NCBI GenBank assembly: GCA_003158895.1
Contig: PMLO01000013.1
Span: 6,041-12,634 of the forward strand
Direction: 5' to 3'
DNA length: 6,594 nt
Source of the DNA: Propionibacteriaceae bacterium
Lineage (GTDB): Bacteria; Actinomycetota; Actinomycetes; Propionibacteriales; Propionibacteriaceae
The translations under genes and the position numbers were made by a program. This document shows positions 1 to 5,628 of the stretch, one piece after another. The notes under the pieces were generated by a model. The model was not told the origin of the DNA. It worked only from the letters and a program-made list of their open reading frames with translations, and did no database searches. Numbering within the stretch: the first letter of the stretch is position 1; each line of letters begins with the position of its first letter.

Positions 1-489
1 GGGGATGCGGTGCTGGTGCATGCCGCTGCCGGGGGCGTGGGCTCGTTCGCGACGCAGCTGGCCGTGCTGGCCGGGGCCCGGGTGGTTGGGACGGCCGGCC
101 CGGCGAACCATGACTATCTTCGAGGCCTCGGCGCCGAGCCGGTGCCGTACGGCGAGGGCCTGGTGGCGGCGGCGAAGGCTCTCATTCCCGACGGGTTCGA
201 CGTAGTCCTCGACTACGTCGGTGGCGAAGCGATGGACGCCACGCGTGAGCTGGTGAAGCCGGGCGCCTCGGTGGTCTCGATCACCGACGGCCGCGCAGCG
301 TCCGAGTTCGGCGGTCAGGCGATCTGGGTGCGTCCCAGCAGCGAGGACATTGCCGAGCTCGTAGGTCTGGTCGCCCAGGGCAAGCTGACGGTGAGCATCG
401 CCGAGGTGTTCGATCTCGCCCACGCTGTTGACGCCTATCGCTTGCTGGAAGCCGGTCACACCCGCGGCAAGATCGTGGTGCGGATGTAG
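1..489 (+). CDS. Quinone oxidoreductase-like MDR enzyme, C-terminal part (5' truncated by window edge)
   Basis: The frame is open from base 1 (GDAVLVHAAAGG...) to the TAG at 487-489, so the start lies outside the window and about 163 residues are visible. The motif AAAGGVGSFATQLA, shortly after the first residues, is the Rossmann nucleotide-binding signature of the zinc-independent quinone oxidoreductase / NADP-dependent alcohol dehydrogenase branch of the medium-chain dehydrogenase/reductase superfamily. It is followed by the beta-strand ARVVGTAG, the segment FDVVLDYVGG, and the usual C-terminal ending (AYRLLEAGHTRGKIVVRM). Family members are soluble enzymes of roughly 300-330 residues that reduce quinones, enones or similar carbonyls with NADPH, so the missing part should be the N-terminal GroES-like substrate domain. 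No zinc ligands are expected in the visible portion. The precise substrate cannot be inferred. It converges with the minus-strand gene ending at 710. Confidence 0.9.
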   Translation, partial: GDAVLVHAAAGGVGSFATQLAVLAGARVVGTAGPANHDYLRGLGAEPVPYGEGLVAAAKALIPDGFDVVLDYVGGEAMDATRELVKPGASVVSITDGRAASEFGGQAIWVRPSSEDIAELVGLVAQGKLTVSIAEVFDLAHAVDAYRLLEAGHTRGKIVVRM

Positions 490-709
490 CACCTGCCCGA
501 TGTGCAAGGACTTCGAACGGCAATAGCCCTCTGACAAAGCCTTATGACGGGAAGTCGTCACCATCCCTGTGCAGCACGCGTCACATCACGATCGAACGCG
601 CCAGCTGCAGCTGTACGGCAGCACCTCGAGCGGTCGATCTTTGCCAACGACCGTGCGAGCCGTGACCGGGCGTGAGACTTCAGCGGCTTCCATCCGGTCA
701 GTACCCAGA

Positions 710-1240
710 TCACGCAGGTGCGTAGGTCAACCTGATGACGTCCTCGCCAATCCGGTCCTCGGCCATCAGGCGAAGGAGCGGACGGGATCCGGCGAAATAC
801 GGCTTGCCGTGACCGAGCACGACGGGGTGCAGATAGATCCGATACTCGTCAATCAGGCCAAGTTCTGTGAGGCTTTTCGCCAGGTCTGGGCCAGCAACTT
901 CGATCTCCCCGTCACGGTCGGCCTTCAACTCGAGGATCGCGCCCTCGAGATCATCCTCAACGAGACTGGCGTTGGGGCCGACAGGCCTTAGCGTGCGTGA
1001 GACGACCCATTTCGGCTTGTGTCGCCACGCCATCGCGAAGGCGTGTTCGTCGGCGTCCCATTCAGCATGATCGTCGTCCCAGTAACGCATCACCTCATAC
1101 ATTCGACGACCGTACACACAGCCCACCTGCGCCTGAGCCTCCTCGATGAAGTGGCGGAACAATGTGGGGCCCGGCGCAAACGCCAGATGGTCGACGTAGC
1201 CGTCCAAGGACTGGTTCATTCCGAACACGAGCTTGGCCAT
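710..1240 (-). CDS. Dihydrofolate reductase-like protein, RibD C-terminal domain family
   Basis: This 176-residue protein covers the whole RibD_C / DHFR-like fold. The N-terminal strand MAKLVFGMNQSLDGYV (residues 1-16) carries the family's S-L-D-G-Y motif. GRRMYEVM (about 44-51) corresponds to the usual substrate/cofactor-side G-R-x-x-Y/F segment. AGPDLAKSL (116-124) followed by LGLIDEYRIYLHPVVLGHG (about 128-145) is the nucleotide-binding and dimer-strand signature. Related domains reduce pteridine-like or riboflavin-precursor substrates with NADPH, but stand-alone members of this group mostly have no known substrate; this is not folA or ribD itself. The ATG at 1240 is chosen over the in-frame GTG at 1246 because AGGAAGGGAG (1255-1246) sits 5 bases upstream of the ATG and would overlap the GTG. 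It lies downstream of, and on the same strand as, the broken hydrolase, with 142 bases between them. Confidence 0.9.
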   Translation of the reverse strand: MAKLVFGMNQSLDGYVDHLAFAPGPTLFRHFIEEAQAQVGCVYGRRMYEVMRYWDDDHAEWDADEHAFAMAWRHKPKWVVSRTLRPVGPNASLVEDDLEGAILELKADRDGEIEVAGPDLAKSLTELGLIDEYRIYLHPVVLGHGKPYFAGSRPLLRLMAEDRIGEDVIRLTYAPA

Positions 1241-1245
1241 GCACA

Positions 1246-1255
1246 CTCCCTTCCT
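1246..1255 (-). promoter_or_regulatory. Ribosome binding site deciding the start of the 710-1240 gene
   Basis: Read on the minus strand the bases are AGGAAGGGAG, purine-rich and complementary to the 16S anti-Shine-Dalgarno. They are followed by 5 bases and then ATG at 1240-1238. This supports the ATG start over the GTG two codons upstream. Confidence 0.6.
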
Positions 1256-1382
1256 CAGGGACCCACCGATCTGTCCTGCGTTGCCAGCGGCACAACTATG
1301 ACGCTGCTCGCGGTCATCGTCTACCGAACGCCCGGTCCTGCCGTGCGTTCGTCGTCGAGCCGCTGGTGGATGGTGCCTCGGC

Positions 1383-2101
1383 TCATTGTGCGAAGAAGGC
1401 CCTCGCCGCCCGCGTGTAGCGTGCAGGCTGCTCGAACATCAGCGTGCCGTGGCCGCCGCCTGGAAAGATCCGAGCCGTGGCCTGCGGCGTCGTCCGGATG
1501 AGGTTGCGGAAGGAGGCTGTCCCGTGAATTGCCATTTCCTTCTCGCCGTACCAGACCTCGACCGCGACGTCCGGGGCAGGCCAGCCGCCGGCAGATGATG
1601 GCCGAAGCTCTCGCGCAGGACTGCGTCGAGGGATGCCGGGCTGAGGTCGGCGTATAGGTGTGCCGAGTGGGGAAGAACCGGAAGGCGCGGAGGCCGGCCG
1701 GCGAGCCGGTTCCTCACCTCGACAGCCATCAGGCGGCGCATCACCCATCCGACGAGGGCCGAACGCTGCGTGCTGGGGCTGTCCAAGATGGCGCGGTCCA
1801 GACTCACTAGTCGGCGTGACACCATTTCGGCCAGAATCATGCCGCCGATCGAGAATCCCAGCCCGTAGTCGACATGGCCCTCCGGTATTTGGACCGCGAT
1901 GTCATCGGCGACCTCGCTGACCGTCGTGAAGTCCACCGCTTGTTGCGGGTCATGTCCCGGCAGCGACGCAACGAGCAGCCGGAAGTCCTGCAACCCGTCC
2001 AACACGGGCCGCATGGCCTGCCAAGTCGTGAAGGCGCCAGGAACGATCAACAGAGTGCGACCGTTGGCGTCGCCTAGCTGGTGCAAGGTCTTGCTCGCCA
2101 C
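1383..2101 (-). pseudogene. Alpha/beta hydrolase, split by a single-base frameshift near 1593
   Basis: Two minus-strand frames together give one alpha/beta hydrolase of about 239 residues. Frame A starts at a GTG at 2101 and gives residues 1-170. It includes TLLIVPGAFTTW (16-27, an oxyanion-hole region), DFRLLVASLPGHD (39-51), and the nucleophile elbow GFSIGG (82-87, Ser84 in G-x-S-x-G). After SFGHHL the match moves to a second frame, which reads GWPAPDVAVEVWYGEKE, then FPGGGHGTLMFEQP with the expected catalytic His, and ends at the TGA at 1383-1385. Frame A alone runs on to 1439 as low-quality, Arg-rich sequence without the His. A -1 shift at CTG (1594-1592) restores the full frame, so one base appears to be missing. 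There is no homopolymer run or slippery heptamer there, which argues against programmed frameshifting. The start is weak: the nearest AGGAG (2128-2124) lies 22 bases upstream of the GTG. Substrate unknown. A sequencing or assembly error is the main alternative to true decay. Confidence 0.8.
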
Positions 2102-2111
2102 AGTCGATCGT

Positions 2112-2408
2112 ATGCCGCTGGAGCTCCTGGTCGGGGGAAAACGTCAGCACCAAGGCGTCGGCACCTGCGCTACGGGCAACCGATCTGCCGCGCTGAGGAC
2201 GATCCTTCGGGGCATCGGCTCCAGCATGATCAACTTCGGTGGCTTCCACCACGTCTGGGACGAGCTGGCGCCGGGGCAGGTGCTCCCTCTGCCGGTGAGT
2301 TTCGGCCCAGGCGCTCATCTCACCGGCGTCGGCGTCTACGGAGTGGAGGCTGTGATGCCCGCGCTCAACCTCTGGTCCGCGCGAAGCACCATCGCCGTCC
2401 TCCCGTAG
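2112..2408 (+). CDS. Possible small hypothetical protein or gene remnant in the 2102-2457 gap
   Basis: No known gene is recognisable in the 356 bases between the hydrolase start and the next RibD-C gene. One plus-strand frame is open from an ATG at 2112 to the TAG at 2406-2408 (98 codons), with an internal ATG at 2226 giving 60 codons. From 2226 onward 51 of 60 codons end in G or C and the middle positions are AT-rich, which is how real genes in this genome look; the antisense frame is less biased at its third positions. The peptide (MINFGGFHHVWDELAPGQVL... then GVGVYGVEAVMPALNLW) is rich in hydrophobic and aromatic residues but matches no family I can name. Neither ATG has a good Shine-Dalgarno, and the 2112 start lies only 11 bases from the divergent hydrolase start. 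It could be the 3' remnant of a decayed gene rather than a working one. Confidence 0.28.
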   Translation: MPLELLVGGKRQHQGVGTCATGNRSAALRTILRGIGSSMINFGGFHHVWDELAPGQVLPLPVSFGPGAHLTGVGVYGVEAVMPALNLWSARSTIAVLP

Positions 2409-2457
2409 CACGCGTGGGTCTTCCCATGGCACGTCCGCAGGGCGTATCAAGGAGCCC

Positions 2458-3093
2458 ATGTCCCTGACGCGGATCCACAACTTCTCCATCTCTCTGGACG
2501 GCTTCGCCACCGGAGAGCCGCAGTCCGCCGATGCACCGTTCGGCCATGCGGGTCAGCGGTTGCACCAATGGATGTTCGCAACCCGGTTCTGGGACGCCAG
2601 GGGGACCGCCGGGGTCGACAACGCCTTCGCTGAGCGGCACAGCCACGGCATCGGCGCTGAGATCATGGGGGCCGGCAAGTTCGGCCCACCCGGCTGGCAG
2701 GACGATCCGGACTGGAAGGGCTGGTGGGGAGCAGACCCGCCGTTCCACACACCGACCTTCGTACTGACCCACCGCCCGCGGCCCTCGATCGAGATGGAGG
2801 GCGGAACCACCTTCCACTTCCTCGATGTCCCCGCGGACGAGGCGCTGTCGACCGCCCAGGATGCGGCCGATGGTCAGGATGTGCGCATCGGCGGTGGCCC
2901 CACCGTCGTACGCAGCTTCCTTGCCGCCGGGCTCATCGACCACATGCACCTCGTCCAGGTCCCGATAGTCCTCGGACGCGGCGTCCGCATCTGGGACGGT
3001 CTTGAAGGTCTCGAGAACGCGTACGGGATCGAGGCCGTTTCGTCTCCCAGTGGCGTCACCCACCTCACTTTCACAAGGAAAGTCGTCGCGTAG
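2458..3093 (+). CDS. Dihydrofolate reductase-like protein, RibD C-terminal domain family (second, longer form)
   Basis: This is a 211-residue intact protein. The opening MSLTRIHNFSISLDGFATG carries the family's first strand and its S-L-D-G-F/Y motif. IGAEIMGAGKFGPPGW (about 65-80) is the equivalent of the G-x-x-M/K-F-G-P segment near the active site. GGGPTVVRSFLAAGLIDHM (145-163), followed by LVQVPIVLGRG, is the nucleotide-binding loop and the following helix and strand. It has a Trp- and Pro-rich insertion (GWQDDPDWKGWWGADPP, about 79-95) that the 176-residue protein at 710-1240 lacks. The two are therefore divergent family members rather than a recent duplication. Stand-alone RibD-C proteins are presumed NADPH-dependent reductases; the substrate here is unknown. 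The ATG at 2458 is preceded by AAGGAG (2449-2454) with an unusually short 3-base spacer. The start fits the conserved N-terminus and no better in-frame start is visible. Confidence 0.9.
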   Translation: MSLTRIHNFSISLDGFATGEPQSADAPFGHAGQRLHQWMFATRFWDARGTAGVDNAFAERHSHGIGAEIMGAGKFGPPGWQDDPDWKGWWGADPPFHTPTFVLTHRPRPSIEMEGGTTFHFLDVPADEALSTAQDAADGQDVRIGGGPTVVRSFLAAGLIDHMHLVQVPIVLGRGVRIWDGLEGLENAYGIEAVSSPSGVTHLTFTRKVVA

Positions 3094-3137
3094 AAGCACT
3101 GAGGAGGCCTGGAGTCCGATCCCTGGCCCCTGCTGAT

Positions 3138-3163
3138 CCCCGGGTGGGAATCCGGGCGCGGGG
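3138..3163 (+). terminator. Weak GC-rich hairpin, possible terminator of the 2458-3093 gene
   Basis: CCCGG at 3139-3143 can pair with CCGGG at 3152-3156 around an 8-base loop. Alternatively CCCCG at 3138-3142 can pair with CGGGG at 3159-3163. The following bases (GTTGTTGTCT) are only mildly T-rich. The position, 45 bases after the stop codon and before the aldo/keto reductase, suits a terminator, but the stem is short and such stems arise easily in GC-rich DNA. Confidence 0.2.
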
Positions 3164-3231
3164 TTGTTGTCTCCTGCTCGAGCCGTGTTCGTCCGCGATC
3201 CGAGCAATAATCGACGAGTCGCCGAAGGAAT

Positions 3232-3238
3232 GGAGGGG
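3232..3238 (+). promoter_or_regulatory. Ribosome binding site for the GTG start at 3241
   Basis: GGAGGGG lies 2 bases before the GTG at 3241 (4 bases if only GGAGG pairs). The two nearby ATGs, at 3230 and 3239, are in another frame, so the GTG is the only start here that fits both the Shine-Dalgarno and the conserved N-terminus of the reductase. Confidence 0.5.
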
Positions 3239-3240
3239 AT

Positions 3241-4221
3241 GTGCAGACTCGCACGTTTGGGCAGGGCCTCGTCGTCAGCGCGGAGGGGCTGGGCTGCATG
3301 GGCATGAGCGACTTCTACGGGGGTCGTGATGAGCGGGCGGCGATCGACACGATCCACCAGGCGTTGGACCTGGGGGTCACGCTGCTGGACACCGCCGACA
3401 TGTACGGGCCGTTCACCAACGAGTTGCTCGTCGGCAAAGCTATTGCCGGACGGCGCGATCAGGTGGTGGTGGCTACCAAGTTCGGCAACGAGCGCAACCC
3501 CGATGGGTCCTGGGTCGGGATCAACGGTCGTCCGGAATACGTCCGCACGGCGTGCGATGCCTCGCTACAGCGGCTCGGCCTGGACGTCATCGACCTGTAC
3601 TACCAGCACCGCGTCGACCGGCAGGTGCCTGTCGAGGAGACGTGGGGTGCTCTGAAGGGCTTGGTCGAGGCGGGCAAGGTGCGTCACCTCGGCATCTCCG
3701 AGGCGGCGCCTGCCACCATTCGCCGCGCCCACGCCGTACATCCCGTCACGGCCGTACAGACGGAGTGGTCGCTGTGGACCCGTGATCCCGAGGAGAACGG
3801 CGTCCTCGCGACGGCGCGCGAGCTCGGCATCGGGTTCGTGCCCTACTCCCCGCTGGGCCGGGGGTTCTTGTCGGGAAGGTTCCGCAGCGTTGCCGACATG
3901 GACCCCGATGACACTCGACGCAACCATCCACGCTTCCAGGGAGACAACTTCGCCAAGAACCTCGAACTGGTCGAGCGGATCACCCAGATCGCCCGGGAGA
4001 AGCTGGTCAGCCCGTCCCAGCTCGCGCTGGCGTGGGTGCTGGCCCAGGGCGATGACGTCGTCCCGATCCCAGGCACCAAGCACGTCGAGTACCTGATCGA
4101 GAACCTCGGCGCGCTGGACATCCAGCTCAGCGCGGACGATCTGGCACGTATCGACGAGGCCGCACCCTTCGGTAGCACAGCCGGAGACCGCTACCCGGAC
4201 ATGTCGACCGTCAACGCCTGA
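3241..4221 (+). CDS. Aldo/keto reductase
   Basis: This is a full-length 326-residue cytosolic (alpha/beta)8-barrel enzyme that reduces aldehydes or ketones, usually with NADPH. The N-terminus GLGCMGMSDFYGG (16-28) is typical of the bacterial branch related to YhdN and to plant and fungal AKR13-type enzymes. The catalytic tetrad is intact: Asp50 in TLLDTADMYG, Tyr55, Lys80 in VVVATKFGN, and His123 in LYYQHRVD. Further family marks are GKVRHLGISEA (about 145-155), the Q-x-E-W-S-L-W strand, FVPYSPLGRGFLSG (about 199-212) and the late cofactor-phosphate segment IPGTKHVEYLIENLGA. The GTG start puts residue 1 where homologues begin. The physiological substrate cannot be told from sequence; members handle sugars, quinones or reactive aldehydes. 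It lies 147 bases after the RibD-C gene on the same strand, so it may have its own promoter, though no convincing -35/-10 pair is visible. Confidence 0.95.
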   Translation: MQTRTFGQGLVVSAEGLGCMGMSDFYGGRDERAAIDTIHQALDLGVTLLDTADMYGPFTNELLVGKAIAGRRDQVVVATKFGNERNPDGSWVGINGRPEYVRTACDASLQRLGLDVIDLYYQHRVDRQVPVEETWGALKGLVEAGKVRHLGISEAAPATIRRAHAVHPVTAVQTEWSLWTRDPEENGVLATARELGIGFVPYSPLGRGFLSGRFRSVADMDPDDTRRNHPRFQGDNFAKNLELVERITQIAREKLVSPSQLALAWVLAQGDDVVPIPGTKHVEYLIENLGALDIQLSADDLARIDEAAPFGSTAGDRYPDMSTVNA

Positions 4222-4238
4222 CATCATGGCGCCACTGC

Positions 4239-4262
4239 CCCGATCGGGATGTCCGTCGACGG
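4239..4262. repeat. Two adjacent perfect 10-bp palindromes in the intergenic region
   Basis: CCCGATCGGG (4239-4248) and CCGTCGACGG (4253-4262) are each perfect inverted repeats separated by 4 bases. They lie 18-41 bases after the aldo/keto reductase stop, in the 219-base gap before the transpeptidase. They could be operator half-sites or a weak transcript end. Their lack of a loop and of a T-tract makes a classical terminator unlikely, and chance is quite possible in DNA this GC-rich. The rest of the 4222-4440 gap shows no gene or clear promoter. Confidence 0.25.
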
Positions 4263-4440
4263 TCCAGCTCTTCGCGCTGCGTACGATCGAACGGCTCGTC
4301 GCCGACGACTAGCCGGGGTGCGCCAGGGAGGCGAACTCGCCCGAGTTGGACCGACAGGATTCAATGGCGTCTTGAGTGACTCGCGTCCATGGTGTCGAGA
4401 TGGCGTCAGCGATGGTGTCTGGAAGGGGACGATCGATCAC

Positions 4441-5448
4441 ATGAAACATCCACGGCGTCCTCGCTACCTGATCGGTGGCATCGGGATCGGACTGATGCTG
4501 GTGCTCGCCGGATGCGCCCAGCCTCGCTCCTCCCTGGGCGCCTCGGCCGTACCGACGGCTCAGTCGTCCTCGACAGCCTCACCGTCGTTGGCCTCGTCGA
4601 GCACTCCCACGCCCACTCCGGCCCCCGCACCGCAGGGCCCTCCGATGTTGATCGACAGCATCGCGCCGCTCGATGGAACCACGGTCGGGGTGGCGATGCC
4701 GATCTCGATCGTGTTCTCCAAGCCGGTGAACGTGTCCGCACGCCAAGACATCGAGCAGCACATCACCGTCGCCACATCGGTGCCCGTGCAGGGTGCGTGG
4801 CACTGGTTCAGCGATCGTCGGGTCGACTTCAGGCCGACGGCCTTCTGGGCCTCCGGGACCACGGTCGCGATGGTCGCCCACTTCAACCAGGTGGGCGACG
4901 GCAACGGCCGGTACGGCACCAACGCCTACACCAGGACGTTCACGATCGGCGACGACATCGAGACCCACGTGTACGTCGACACGCACAAGACCGTCGTGAC
5001 CAAGAACGGTCAGGTCATCCGCACGATGCTCAGCGACGCCGGAAACCCGACGTTCCCCACCTGGGACGGGACCATGGCCGTCGTGGGCAAGGCGGCGAGC
5101 GTCCGGATGACCTCGTGCAGCGTCGGTATCGCCTGCAATCCCAGTGACCCCAACTTCTACGACCTGACGTTGCCCTGGGACGTGGAGATCACCTGGTCGG
5201 GTACGTACCTGCACTACTCCACCGGCGATCCGAACCCTGGCCACTCGTACGGCTCGCACGGATGCGTCCACCTGTCGTTGACCGACTCCCAGTGGTTCTA
5301 CAACCTGTCCAAGCCGGGTGACCCGGTGACCATCACCGGCTCGCCGCGTGGCCTGGCCGCGGGTGACAACGGCTACGCGGACTACAACGTGTCCTGGGCC
5401 GACTGGCTCGCCGGCAGCGGCATGGGACAGTTCACGACCCCGGTCTGA
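4441..5448 (+). CDS. L,D-transpeptidase lipoprotein with Ig-like domain (YkuD family)
   Basis: This is a 335-residue exported enzyme of the peptidoglycan. Residues 1-25 are a lipoprotein signal peptide: a basic n-region (KHPRRPR), a hydrophobic core (YLIGGIGIGLMLVL) and the lipobox LAGC, with Cys25 as the lipidated residue. Residues 26-68 are a Ser/Thr/Pro/Ala-rich linker. Residues about 69-172 form a bacterial Ig-like domain (MLIDSIAPLDGTTVGVAMPI...) of the kind that precedes actinobacterial Ldt catalytic domains. Residues about 173-300 are the YkuD domain, with His258, then SHGCVH (272-277) and the nucleophile Cys275. The family motif normally ends S/T-H-G-C-hydrophobic-N or R; here it is His277. 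Cys226 and Cys232 may form a disulfide. Such enzymes make 3-3 crosslinks or attach proteins to meso-diaminopimelate stem peptides and are poorly inhibited by most penicillins. The frame is open back to 4249, but the signal peptide fixes the start at 4441. GGAAGGGG (4421-4428) is a slightly distant ribosome binding site. Confidence 0.93.
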   Translation: MKHPRRPRYLIGGIGIGLMLVLAGCAQPRSSLGASAVPTAQSSSTASPSLASSSTPTPTPAPAPQGPPMLIDSIAPLDGTTVGVAMPISIVFSKPVNVSARQDIEQHITVATSVPVQGAWHWFSDRRVDFRPTAFWASGTTVAMVAHFNQVGDGNGRYGTNAYTRTFTIGDDIETHVYVDTHKTVVTKNGQVIRTMLSDAGNPTFPTWDGTMAVVGKAASVRMTSCSVGIACNPSDPNFYDLTLPWDVEITWSGTYLHYSTGDPNPGHSYGSHGCVHLSLTDSQWFYNLSKPGDPVTITGSPRGLAAGDNGYADYNVSWADWLAGSGMGQFTTPV

Positions 5449-5617
5449 GGGGTTGGCCACGCCGCGTCGTGCGACCTGCGAGCCACTCCTCGGCAAGTGT
5501 GTCGTCAGGGGCTAAGGAATCACAAGGCCTGGTCAATCCAGTGTTTCTACCCGCGGCCTGCCTGCATCGACCATCCGTCGGGGTCCTGTGCACGTGACCG
5601 CAGGCGCATGTACCGGC

Positions 5618-5621
5618 AGGA
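5618..5621 (+). promoter_or_regulatory. Ribosome binding site selecting the ATG at 5629
   Basis: AGGA, within GGCAGGA, lies 7 bases before the ATG at 5629. The in-frame ATG at 5608 would add seven residues (MYRQDVR) ahead of the Rossmann fold and destroy the normal N-terminus, so the later ATG is preferred. Confidence 0.5.
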
Positions 5622-5628
5622 TGTCCGC

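Noticed and set aside
602..613. Perfect 12-bp palindrome CAGCTGCAGCTG between the convergent genes
   Set aside because: It is two CAGCTG copies in tandem with no loop and no T-tract, so it is not a credible terminator. A chance occurrence is the simplest explanation.
569..991. Plus-strand open frame of about 140 codons
   Set aside because: Most of it lies antisense to the RibD-C gene at 710-1240. The part before 710 has no ribosome binding site and no natural-looking protein sequence, so the 490-709 gap is left empty.
1580..1605. Programmed ribosomal frameshift in the hydrolase
   Set aside because: There is no slippery heptamer, homopolymer run or obvious stimulatory hairpin at the junction; a plain base deletion or a sequence error fits better.
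3094..3240. Promoter for the aldo/keto reductase around AATAAT at 3205-3212
   Set aside because: An A/T-rich -10-like stretch exists, but no matching -35 box is found at a suitable distance, so no promoter is called.
2365..3357. Long minus-strand open frame of about 330 codons
   Set aside because: It lies antisense to the well-supported RibD-C gene at 2458-3093. Its product is low-complexity and Arg/Gly/Pro-rich with no family features; long antisense frames are common in high-GC coding DNA.
3565..4227. Minus-strand open frame of about 220 codons
   Set aside because: It is antisense to the intact aldo/keto reductase; no recognisable domain.
4249..4440. N-terminal extension of the transpeptidase frame to an ATG at 4249
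   Set aside because: It would bury the lipoprotein signal peptide 64 residues inside the protein. The extension is compositionally unlike a secretion signal, so the start at 4441 is preferred.
4441..4515. Twin-arginine (Tat) signal in the transpeptidase leader
   Set aside because: The leader has paired arginines (PRRPRYL) but lacks the S/T-R-R-x-F-L-K pattern. A Sec-type lipoprotein signal with LAGC explains it better.
4579..5496. Minus-strand open frame of about 305 codons
   Set aside because: It is antisense to the L,D-transpeptidase and its translation is dominated by Arg, Gly, Val and Asp repeats typical of a shadow frame.
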